Below are positions 7,694 to 14,380 of a stretch of DNA of 16,958 nt, one piece after another. Source of the DNA: an uncultured Collinsella sp. GTDB lineage: Bacteria > Actinomycetota > Coriobacteriia > Coriobacteriales > Coriobacteriaceae. Position numbers and translations under genes: made by a program. The notes beneath the pieces were generated by a model that saw nothing but the letters and a program-made list of their open reading frames with translations, had not been told where the DNA came from and ran no database searches. The DNA is taken from assembly GCA_958448375.1 (NCBI GenBank), contig CAUDDU010000002.1, positions 1-16,958 of the forward strand, written 5' to 3'. The stretch's first letter is position 1; every line of letters begins with the position of its first letter.

Positions 7694-8317
7694 ATGAAGG
7701 TTCTTTTGGTCAATGGCAGTCCCAAGGCAAACGGCAATACCGCCCGCGCACTCGCCGAGGTCTCCGAGCAACTCAACGCCGAGGGCATCGATACCGAGGT
7801 GTTCCAGCTGGGCGCCAAGCCCATTCGCGACTGCATCGGTTGCGGCCAGTGCGGCAAGCTTGGCGGTCGCTGCACCTTTGACGACGACGTGGTGAACGAG
7901 CTCATCGCTGCCGCCGAGCAGGCAGATGGCTTTGTCTTTGGCTCCCCCGTCTACTATGCGCATCCCAGCGGACGCATCCTCTCAGCCCTCGATCGCGCCT
8001 TCTATGCAGGCGGGCATGCCTTTGAGCACAAGCCCGGCGCCGCGGTCGCCGTCGCCCGTCGCGGCGGCACGTCGACCACGTTCGATGTGCTCAACAAGTA
8101 CTTCACCATTAAGCAAATGCCTGTGGTTGCCTCCACCTACTGGAACAACGTGTTTGGCCGCGTGCCCGGCGACGCCGATGGGGATGCCGAGGGCCTTGCC
8201 ACCATGCGAAACATCGGCAAAAACATGGCCTGGCTCCTGCGCTGTATCGAGGCAGGACAGGCCGCCGGTATCAACGCACCCGAGGCAGATCGAGCAACGA
8301 CCAACTTCATTCGATAG
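7694..8317 (+). CDS. Flavodoxin-fold NAD(P)H-dependent oxidoreductase
   Basis: This 207-residue protein belongs to the flavodoxin-like FMN reductase group that includes iron-sulfur flavoproteins. The FMN phosphate loop reads GSPKANGNT (8-16), a second flavin loop is GSPVYYAHPSG (83-93), and between them lie Cys47, Cys50, Cys53 and Cys60 in a C-x2-C-x2-C-x6-C arrangement. Those cysteines could bind an Fe-S cluster or be redox active. The ATG at 7694 is preferred over the adjacent GTG at 7691 because GGGAG at 7683-7687 is 6 nt upstream. It probably reduces quinones, nitro compounds or another small acceptor; the substrate is unknown. An ArsC-like gene follows after 11 bp, so they are likely co-transcribed. 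Confidence 0.87.
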   Translation: MKVLLVNGSPKANGNTARALAEVSEQLNAEGIDTEVFQLGAKPIRDCIGCGQCGKLGGRCTFDDDVVNELIAAAEQADGFVFGSPVYYAHPSGRILSALDRAFYAGGHAFEHKPGAAVAVARRGGTSTTFDVLNKYFTIKQMPVVASTYWNNVFGRVPGDADGDAEGLATMRNIGKNMAWLLRCIEAGQAAGINAPEADRATTNFIR

Positions 8318-8328
8318 AGCGGCGGAGC

Positions 8329-8670
8329 ATGAATATCCAGATTTTTGGAACCAAAAAGTCTTTCGATACCAAGAAGGCCCAGCGCTATTTTAAGGAGCGC
8401 CGCATTAAGGTGCAGTTTATTGACCTTAGGGAAAAGGAGATGAGCAAGGGCGAGCTCACGAGCGTGATGCAGGCGGTCGGCGGCATCGACAAGCTGCTCA
8501 ACCCCAAGGCCAAGGACGAGGAGACGCTCGCGCTCATCCAGCACCTCACCCCTAGCCAGCGCTTCGACAAACTGCTCGAAAACCAGCAGGTTCTAGCCGA
8601 GCCCATCGTGCGCAACGGCAAAAAGGCCACCGTCGGTTATTGCCCCGATGTATGGGGAGCCTGGGAGTAG
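8329..8670 (+). CDS. ArsC/Spx-fold protein lacking the catalytic cysteine
   Basis: The 113-residue product has the thioredoxin-like fold of the ArsC/Spx family: N-terminal IQIFGTKKSFDTKKA, a middle FIDLREKEMSKGEL segment, and C-terminal EPIVRNGKKATVGY, close to the family's cis-proline and substrate strand. Length is normal for the family. The position of the nucleophilic Cys is Ser11 (codon TCT), and no other Cys is near it, so arsenate reduction by the usual route is unlikely. It may be a redox-independent or regulatory member. A GGAG-type site precedes the ATG. It lies 11 bp after the oxidoreductase gene and 86 bp before the CobW-family gene. Confidence 0.82.
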   Translation: MNIQIFGTKKSFDTKKAQRYFKERRIKVQFIDLREKEMSKGELTSVMQAVGGIDKLLNPKAKDEETLALIQHLTPSQRFDKLLENQQVLAEPIVRNGKKATVGYCPDVWGAWE

Positions 8671-8756
8671 CCTGTGTTATTTGCCGGCGCGTGGGTATAA
8701 GAGCAGGCGTTTGGCATAAGATTCAACTGTAAGCCATGTCTAACAAAGGAGGGCAC

Positions 8757-9887
8757 ATGCCCAACAAACCCGTGAAGATCATCATGCTTACCGGATACCT
8801 CGGTGCCGGCAAGACCACGCTGCTCAACCACATCCTCGCTAACGACGGCGGCATCCGCGCCGCCGTGATCGTCAACGATATCGGCGAGATCAATGTCGAC
8901 GCCAGCCTTATCGCCGACGGCGGCCTTTCCGAGACCGACGACCTCATCCCGCTCACCAACGGCTGCATCTGCTGCACGCTTTCGGACGACCTGGCCAACC
9001 AGCTGCAGGGCATTGCCGATTCGGGCAAGTTCGACTACATCATCATCGAGGCATCGGGTATTTGCGAGCCTATCCCCATCGCCTACACCATCTCGAGCTT
9101 CTGCGACGAGGCCAAGGTGGGCGGCGAGCCCAAGCTCGCGCTCGACAACATCGTGGCCGTGGTCGACTGCGCCCGCATGTACGACGAGTTCAACGGCGGT
9201 CGCGACCTGCTGGCTGAGGATATCGACGAGGACGACATCGAAAGCCTGCTCATCCAGCAAATCGAGTTCTGCTCCACGCTGATCCTTAACAAGACCGATA
9301 CCGTAACGCCCGAGCAGATCGCCGAGCTCAAGGCCATCGTGCGCAGCCTGCAGAAGGACGCCGTGATCGTCGAGGCCCAAAACGGCGAGGTCCCCATGGA
9401 GGAGCTGCTCGATACCGACCGCTTCGACTTTATGCGCGCCTACAACTCCGCCGCCTGGATCGAGGCCATGGAGCATCCCGAGGAGCACGACGACCCTGAG
9501 GTGCTCGAGTACGACATCGAGACCTTTGTGTACTCGCGCCGCAAGCCGTTTGACCTGCAGAAGTTCACCGATTTTGTTGAGCAGGAGTGGCCCGACGAGG
9601 TCATCCGCGTCAAGGGTCCGCTGTGGCAGACCGGCGATCCGGACATGTGCTACATGTTCGAGCAGGCCGGCCACCAGATGCGCCTGATGGAGAACGGTCT
9701 GTTCGTTGACTCTGCGCCCGAGGGCGAGAAGCAGAAGATTATCGACGAGAACCCCGAGATCATGCAGATTTGGGACGACGAGACGGGCGACCGCATGACA
9801 AGCCTGTGCATCATCGGCCGTCACATGGACAAGGATGCGCTCATCGCCTCCCTCGATGCCTGCCTGACCGACTGGCACCGCGCCTAG
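8757..9887 (+). CDS. CobW/COG0523-family GTPase metallochaperone
   Basis: This 376-residue protein is a G3E GTPase of the CobW/COG0523 family, which delivers zinc or other metals to client enzymes. It has Walker A GYLGAGKT (13-20), the metal-binding CxCC motif (Cys70, Cys72, Cys73), an IIEASG segment (97-101) in the place of the usual E-x-S/T-G, and the guanine motif NKTD (178-181). A CobW C-terminal domain follows from about residue 252. The ATG at 8757 is chosen because AAAGGAGGG at 8745-8753 is directly upstream; an in-frame ATG at 8736 has no ribosome site. No Zur-like operator was recognised, so metal and client are unknown. A strong terminator follows. Confidence 0.9.
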   Translation: MPNKPVKIIMLTGYLGAGKTTLLNHILANDGGIRAAVIVNDIGEINVDASLIADGGLSETDDLIPLTNGCICCTLSDDLANQLQGIADSGKFDYIIIEASGICEPIPIAYTISSFCDEAKVGGEPKLALDNIVAVVDCARMYDEFNGGRDLLAEDIDEDDIESLLIQQIEFCSTLILNKTDTVTPEQIAELKAIVRSLQKDAVIVEAQNGEVPMEELLDTDRFDFMRAYNSAAWIEAMEHPEEHDDPEVLEYDIETFVYSRRKPFDLQKFTDFVEQEWPDEVIRVKGPLWQTGDPDMCYMFEQAGHQMRLMENGLFVDSAPEGEKQKIIDENPEIMQIWDDETGDRMTSLCIIGRHMDKDALIASLDACLTDWHRA

Positions 9888-9926
9888 GTTTATCCAAGCG
9901 GGCATTTTTCCGCCTACGTAACCGCC

Positions 9927-9961
9927 AAACCACCACGAAGGTGCCCTTCGTGGTGGTTTTT
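9927..9961 (+). terminator. Strong Rho-independent terminator after the CobW-family gene
   Basis: A perfect 15-bp stem, AAACCACCACGAAGG at 9927-9941 against 9945-9959, has a 3-nt loop and runs into a T tract (9957-9961). It lies 40 bp after the CobW-family stop and ends 21 bp before trmL, separating the two transcripts. It is also A-rich on the left side and could work in both directions. Confidence 0.9.
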
Positions 9962-9982
9962 CGTTCTGAGCCAAGGAGATTC

Positions 9983-10582
9983 ATGTTCAATATCGTGCTG
10001 TATGCGCCCGAGATTCCGGCCAATACGGGCAATATCGGCCGTACCTGCGTGGTCACCGGTGCCCATCTGCATCTGGTGGAGCCGCTGGGGTTTTCCCTCG
10101 ATGACAAGACGGTACGTCGCGCCGGTCTGGGCTACTGGCAAAATTTGGACGTGACGACCTATGCCGGCTGGGAGGATTTCCTTGCGCGCAACGGCCTCTC
10201 CCCCGCCGATGGCCATCTGCATCTGCTGACCAAAAAGGCACGCCGCACCTATGCGCAAAGCACCTACCGCGACGGTGACTATTTGGTCTTTGGCAGCGAG
10301 AGCTCGGGCATTCCCGAGCCACTGCTTGCCGCGGCGCCCGAGCGCTGCGAGCGCATCCCGATGCTGCGCGATTGTGACTCACTCGATAACGCCGAGGCCT
10401 GGGAAGCTCACGAGGAATCGCTCGGACATACCGAGGACAGCCACGAGACCATCCTTCAGCAGGATATCTGCGGCAACTTCGTCAACCCGGACGACTACCG
10501 CATCAGCGCACTCAACCTCTCCAACAGCGCCGCCATCGTCCTCTACGAAGCCCTACGCCAAACAGGCTTTCCGGGAATGTGA
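9983..10582 (+). CDS. trmL: tRNA (cytidine/uridine-34-2'-O)-methyltransferase TrmL
   Basis: TrmL is a SPOUT (SpoU-class) enzyme that methylates the 2'-O of the wobble base of tRNA-Leu with S-adenosylmethionine. The 199-residue protein begins MFNIVLYAPEIPANTGNIGR, with the motif 1 residues NTGNIGR at 14-20, then GSESSGIP (104-111) and the C-terminal knot NLSNSAAIVLYEALRQ (178-193). Most family members have about 155 residues; here an acidic insertion of roughly 40 residues lies between RIPM (124-127) and NLSNS. The ATG at 9983 has AAGGAG at 9973-9978; longer open frame upstream crosses the terminator and is rejected. The last codons and stop (ATG TGA) lie inside a hairpin repeat. Confidence 0.9.
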   Translation: MFNIVLYAPEIPANTGNIGRTCVVTGAHLHLVEPLGFSLDDKTVRRAGLGYWQNLDVTTYAGWEDFLARNGLSPADGHLHLLTKKARRTYAQSTYRDGDYLVFGSESSGIPEPLLAAAPERCERIPMLRDCDSLDNAEAWEAHEESLGHTEDSHETILQQDICGNFVNPDDYRISALNLSNSAAIVLYEALRQTGFPGM

Positions 10583-10608
10583 CAAAGGGACTGACCCTTT
10601 GTCACATT
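10576..10608. repeat. Hairpin repeat, copy 1 (overlaps trmL stop)
   Basis: AATGTGACAAAGGG (10576-10589) and CCCTTTGTCACATT (10595-10608) form a perfect 14-bp stem with a 5-nt loop. The trmL stop codon TGA (10580-10582) is inside the left arm. It shares the core GACAAAGGG/CCCTTTGTC with hairpins at 11834 and 15563. There is no T tract after it. It may be a REP-like intergenic palindrome that also ends the trmL transcript. Confidence 0.8.
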
Positions 10609-10640
10609 CAAGCGCCACGCCGACGGCACACACGCCTAAT

Positions 10641-10672
10641 TGATGCTCTAGATAAAGAGCCATCACTTTTAA
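10641..10672 (+). terminator. Imperfect hairpin followed by CTTTT
   Basis: TGATGCTCT (10641-10649) pairs with AGAGCCATCA (10656-10665), with one bulged base and a 6-nt loop, then CTTTTAA follows. It could be the real terminator of trmL, or leader structure upstream of the ATPase gene. Confidence 0.4.
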
Positions 10673-10678
10673 TCAGAA

Positions 10679-10702
10679 TTAACTAAAGTAAAATGAAGTT
10701 AA
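10679..10702 (+). promoter_or_regulatory. Inverted repeat flanking a -10 box before the first ATPase
   Basis: TTAACT (10679-10684) and AGTTAA (10697-10702) are perfect inverted copies 12 nt apart, and TAAAAT (10689-10694), 5 of 6 to the -10 consensus, sits between them. The -35 region is weak. A repressor on this palindrome would block the promoter; the ATPase itself, which has a C-terminal winged-helix-like region, is one candidate. This is inference. Confidence 0.4.
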
Positions 10703-10726
10703 ACGGCGGTGTGAAAGGAGAGCCTT

Positions 10727-11827
10727 GTGAAATATCTCGAGAACCCATTTACCCCCAGTTTTGGTGAGGTTCCTGCCCATCTCGCTGGCAGACAACAGAT
10801 TATTCGGGATTTGGACCGTGCCTTCTTGAGCCAGCGCAGGCGCCCAGAATTAACATCGATCTTCTCAGGCGCGCGTGGAACCGGTAAAACCGCTCTCATG
10901 TCGTCGCTCGCGACAAGGGCGGAATCCCACGGCTGGATTGCCGTAAAGACGACCGCGCTCCCGGGAATGCTTGAGGAAATCGAGCTCGGGGCGAAACGTG
11001 CTGCCGGCCATCTTATCGACCCGTCCAACCACTTCGAAGTCACCGGTCTCGGAATTGCACCGCTCGGCAGCATCGAGGTCAATCGCGTTCACGATGCCTC
11101 AACCTGGCGTTATCGCATGAGCGACATCATCGACCAGCTCAACGAGGCGGGCACCGGTCTGCTCGTCACGGTTGACGAGGTGGACCCGACACTCAACGAG
11201 ATGATTCAGCTCGCAGCGACGTATCAGCACTTTGTGACCGATGGGAAACGCGTCGCCCTGCTCATGGCGGGACTTCCCAACAACGTATCGACGCTACTGA
11301 ACCACAAGACGGTCTCGTTCCTTCGCCGCGCCCAACAATATCATCTGGGCCGCATTGCCGACTATGACGTGCGCGAGGCCTTGATTCGCACAATCCAGGA
11401 AAACGATCGCCTGGCAGATGCTGAGGGAATCGATCGAGCCGTTCGCTCGATCTCTGGTTTTCCCTTCCTATTGCAACTCGTAGGCTACCGTGCCTGGGAC
11501 CTCACAAGCGATTCGAAGGAGATCTCGTCACGCGACTTTGACCTGGGAATCAAAATCGCGCGCGACGAGATGGACGACCGAATCCTCGCGGCAACCTATC
11601 GGGAACTCACGGCAGAGGACAAGCGATTCCTCATCGCCATGCTCGATGACGAGGAAGAGTCCACCACCGCTGACCTTGTCGAGCGCCTTAAGCGTTCGCC
11701 GCAGCAGGTCTCCCGCTACCGACGCCGCATGATAGACGCCGGCATCATCGGGGAGCGAGGACGAGGGCTCGTCGCATTTGAATTGCCATTCTTCCGCGAC
11801 TATCTCGCAGCTCAATGCGTGAAATAG
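10727..11827 (+). CDS. AAA-type P-loop ATPase with C-terminal winged-helix-like region, function unknown
   Basis: The 366-residue protein is an Orc/Cdc6-like AAA ATPase (AAA_16/AAA_22 type). It opens with NPFTPSFGEVP and AGR (6-22), then Walker A GARGTGKT (48-55), Walker B LLVTVDE (145-151), a sensor-like LLMAGLP (178-184) and FLRRAQQ (198-204). The C-terminal part (about 290-360) looks like a winged helix ending GLVAFELPFFRDYL, so DNA binding is possible. The GTG at 10727 has AAAGGAG 6 nt upstream. It is a diverged paralog of the ATPase at 14373-15491; both share NPF-P, GxRGxGKT, AGLP, FLRRAQQ and QLVGY. It is monocistronic, lies between two hairpin repeats and converges with the uvrA-like gene. 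No partner or activity is known to me. Confidence 0.85.
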   Translation: MKYLENPFTPSFGEVPAHLAGRQQIIRDLDRAFLSQRRRPELTSIFSGARGTGKTALMSSLATRAESHGWIAVKTTALPGMLEEIELGAKRAAGHLIDPSNHFEVTGLGIAPLGSIEVNRVHDASTWRYRMSDIIDQLNEAGTGLLVTVDEVDPTLNEMIQLAATYQHFVTDGKRVALLMAGLPNNVSTLLNHKTVSFLRRAQQYHLGRIADYDVREALIRTIQENDRLADAEGIDRAVRSISGFPFLLQLVGYRAWDLTSDSKEISSRDFDLGIKIARDEMDDRILAATYRELTAEDKRFLIAMLDDEEESTTADLVERLKRSPQQVSRYRRRMIDAGIIGERGRGLVAFELPFFRDYLAAQCVK

Positions 11828-11833
11828 AAGTCA

Positions 11834-11863
11834 ATGCGACAAAGGGGTGCCCCTTTGTCGCAT
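11834..11863. repeat. Hairpin repeat, copy 2 (between convergent genes)
   Basis: ATGCGACAAAGGGG (11834-11847) and CCCCTTTGTCGCAT (11850-11863) form a perfect 14-bp stem around TG. It starts 6 bp after the ATPase stop and ends 3 bp before the uvrA-like stop, so it could end both transcripts. The stem differs from copy 1 by a compensated change (GTGAC to GCGAC on one arm and GTCAC to GTCGC on the other), so selection keeps the pairing. Confidence 0.8.
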
Positions 11864-11866
11864 CGC

Positions 11867-14380
11867 CTATAGATAGCGGCCGGTAATGCTCTTGGAGCAG
11901 GCCGCGATGTCGCCTGGCGTACCGGCGCAGACGATTTGCCCGCCGGCGTCGCCACCGCCCGGGCCCATGTCGATCACGTAATCGGCGTTACGGATAAGGT
12001 CGAGATCGTGTTCGATCACGATAACCGTGGCGCCTTTGGCAACAAGGCCGTCGAACACATTCAGCAACACCTGAACATCGAGCGGATGCAGGCCAATCGT
12101 GGGCTCGTCAAATACGAATACGGCATCATCCTGCACGCGGCCCATCTCGCTCGCAAGCTTAAGGCGCTGCGCTTCACCGCCCGAAAGCGCCGGTGTGGGC
12201 TCGCCAAGCGTGAGATAACCCAGGCCCAGGTCGTGCAAGGTCTGCAAGCGCGTCTGAACCTTCTTGAGTCCCAGTGTGGCGTCGAGCGCCTCATCCACAC
12301 TCATATCCATAAGCTGCGGCAACGTAAGCAGGCTCCCGTCCTTGCCCTCGCGATGGATATGCGAGGCGGATTCCGCGTAGCGAGAGCCGCGACATGCGGG
12401 ACAGACGATCTCGACGTCGGGCAAAAACTGCACGTCGAGCGATATCGAGCCCGTGCCGTCACACGTAGGGCAGCGCAAGGCGCCGGTGTTGTAGCTAAAG
12501 GCGCCCGCCTTGTAGCCGGCTGCCTTGGCCTCGGGCGTACGGGCGAAAGCGCGGCGCAGCTCATCATGGATGTCGGCATAAGTCGCTACCGTCGAGCGCA
12601 CGTTGGCGCCGATGGGCGTAGCGTCAATCAGGTTTGCGCGGGCAATACCCTCGGCATCGACCCAACGCACGTGCCCCGGCAGGCGCTCGCCAGCTGCCTG
12701 CGCCTTGAGTGCCGGGATGAGCGTCTCGAGCACCAACGTCGTCTTGCCCGAACCCGAAACACCCGTAACCGCAACCAAGCGACCGCGCGGGATATCGACT
12801 TCGAGCGGCTTGACGGTATGGATGGCATCGGTCGCCATGCGGATATGGCCCTGGTCGAACATTTCGTCGTCAGTCACCTGCGGACGCAAGCGCTTGGGCT
12901 CGGCGCGCAAAAACGGCGCGATGCGACTGCTCTGCGATTGCTCGACCTCGTCTACCGTACCAGCGGCGATCACATTGCCGCCGCCTGCTCCGGCAACGGG
13001 GCCCATCTCGACAAGATAGTCGGCTTCCGCCAGTACGCGCGTATCGTGGTCGACAACAACCACGGTGTTGCCGTCATCCACCAGATCGCGCATCACGCCC
13101 ACCAGGCCGTCGACATTGGCAGGATGCAAGCCAATCGAGGGCTCGTCCAGTACATAGAGCACGCCCGTCGAGCGATTGCGCACCACGCGGGCGAGCTGGA
13201 CGCGCTGGCGCTCACCCGTGGAGAGCGTGGCGCCGGCGCGGTCGAGTGAAAGGTAATCGAGACCCAGGTCGACCAAGCGACGAGCCGTGCTCAAAAATGA
13301 ATCGCAGATATCCACTGCCATGGGCTGCATCTCGGCCGGCAAGGATGCGGGCACCCCGTGCACCCACTCAATCGCCTCGCCCAATGTCATGGCCGCCGCC
13401 TGTGCCAGATTGATACCGCGTACCTGGGGCTGGCGTGCGGCCTCGGAGAGGCGCGTGCCGCCACAGTCACGGCATGGCCCCTCGCGCAGAAAGCGCGCAA
13501 CGCGCTTGAGCCCCTTGTCGTCCTTAACCTTGGCAAGCGCATTCTCCACGGTATAGACGGCGTTGTAATAGGTGAAGTCGAGCGGCGTGGCGCCCTCGCC
13601 GTTTTTGGGAACGTAGAGAATGTGCTTTTTGACCGCCGGACCATGGAACACGATGTCGCGCTCCTGAGGCGTGAGCTGGTTAAACGGCACGTCGGTGCGT
13701 ACGCCCATCTCGCCGGCCACCTGCTTCATCAGATCCCACATGAGCGTGCCCCAGGGAAGGACCGCACCTTCGTTGATAGTCTTTGACTCGTCGGGCGCCA
13801 GGCTCGCCTCGTCCACCTCGCGCATGACGCCGGTGCCACCGCAGGTGGGGCATGCACCACCGCTATTGAAAGCCAAATCCTCGGCACTCGGCGCGTAGAA
13901 CTCGCGGCCGCATGTCGGACACGTGAGCGACAGGCCCGCAGCCACGTTAAGGCTCGGCTCCACACGCGCCCCGCAATGCGGGCACACGTGATGGGCACAG
14001 CGGCTGAAGAGCAAACGCAGGCTATTGTTGAGCTCGGTCATGGTGCCAAAGGTCGAGCGCACGCCCGGCACGCTCGGACGCTGGTGCAGCGCGAGCGCCG
14101 CCGGCACGTGCAGTACCTCGTCCACCTGAGCGTGCTCGGCCTGCGTCAGGCGACGTCGAGTATAGGTGCTGAGCGCCTCCAGGTAACGACGCGAGCCCTC
14201 GGCATAAAGAACCCCCAGCGCCAGAGAGCTCTTGCCCGAACCTGACACGCCGGCAATACCCACGAGCTTTCCCAGCGGAATATCGATATCGATGTCCTTA
14301 AGGTTATGGACACGTGCGCCACGTACCTCGATAGCCTGCGGGCTCATCTTCTGTTCCGTCACCTTTATCACCCTACTCAT
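11867..14380 (-). CDS. UvrA-like ABC ATPase lacking the UvrB-binding domain (UvrA2/DrrC class)
   Basis: The 837-residue protein has two UvrA-type ABC modules. Module 1 has Walker A GVSGSGKSS (44-52), signature LSTGERQRVQLA (386-397) and Walker B VLYVLDEPSIGL (407-418). Module 2 has Walker A GVSGSGKTT (540-548), a zinc site with Cys637, Cys640, Cys660 and Cys663, signature LSGGEAQRLKLA (732-743) and Walker B near 755-760. The first zinc site (from Cys133) starts only about 90 residues after Walker A, against roughly 220 in E. coli UvrA, so the UvrB-binding domain is missing. Such proteins are known as UvrA2 or drug-resistance DrrC types and act on DNA without standard UvrB loading. The ATG at 14380 overlaps the upstream ATPase stop by 8 bp; the ATG at 14347 is an alternative. 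Neither has a strong ribosome site, so coupling is likely. Confidence 0.87.
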   Translation of the reverse strand: MSRVIKVTEQKMSPQAIEVRGARVHNLKDIDIDIPLGKLVGIAGVSGSGKSSLALGVLYAEGSRRYLEALSTYTRRRLTQAEHAQVDEVLHVPAALALHQRPSVPGVRSTFGTMTELNNSLRLLFSRCAHHVCPHCGARVEPSLNVAAGLSLTCPTCGREFYAPSAEDLAFNSGGACPTCGGTGVMREVDEASLAPDESKTINEGAVLPWGTLMWDLMKQVAGEMGVRTDVPFNQLTPQERDIVFHGPAVKKHILYVPKNGEGATPLDFTYYNAVYTVENALAKVKDDKGLKRVARFLREGPCRDCGGTRLSEAARQPQVRGINLAQAAAMTLGEAIEWVHGVPASLPAEMQPMAVDICDSFLSTARRLVDLGLDYLSLDRAGATLSTGERQRVQLARVVRNRSTGVLYVLDEPSIGLHPANVDGLVGVMRDLVDDGNTVVVVDHDTRVLAEADYLVEMGPVAGAGGGNVIAAGTVDEVEQSQSSRIAPFLRAEPKRLRPQVTDDEMFDQGHIRMATDAIHTVKPLEVDIPRGRLVAVTGVSGSGKTTLVLETLIPALKAQAAGERLPGHVRWVDAEGIARANLIDATPIGANVRSTVATYADIHDELRRAFARTPEAKAAGYKAGAFSYNTGALRCPTCDGTGSISLDVQFLPDVEIVCPACRGSRYAESASHIHREGKDGSLLTLPQLMDMSVDEALDATLGLKKVQTRLQTLHDLGLGYLTLGEPTPALSGGEAQRLKLASEMGRVQDDAVFVFDEPTIGLHPLDVQVLLNVFDGLVAKGATVIVIEHDLDLIRNADYVIDMGPGGGDAGGQIVCAGTPGDIAACSKSITGRYL

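Noticed and set aside
8637..9974. 445-codon minus-strand frame opposite the CobW-family gene
   Set aside because: It is antisense to a well-recognised GTPase, crosses into a terminator and has no recognisable motif.
9770..9982. 71-codon N-terminal extension of TrmL
   Set aside because: It overlaps the CobW-family gene in another frame and crosses a strong terminator; the family start motif lies at 9983.
11936..13249. 437-codon plus-strand frame inside the uvrA-like gene
   Set aside because: Antisense to intact ABC ATPase motifs; the product has no recognisable domain.
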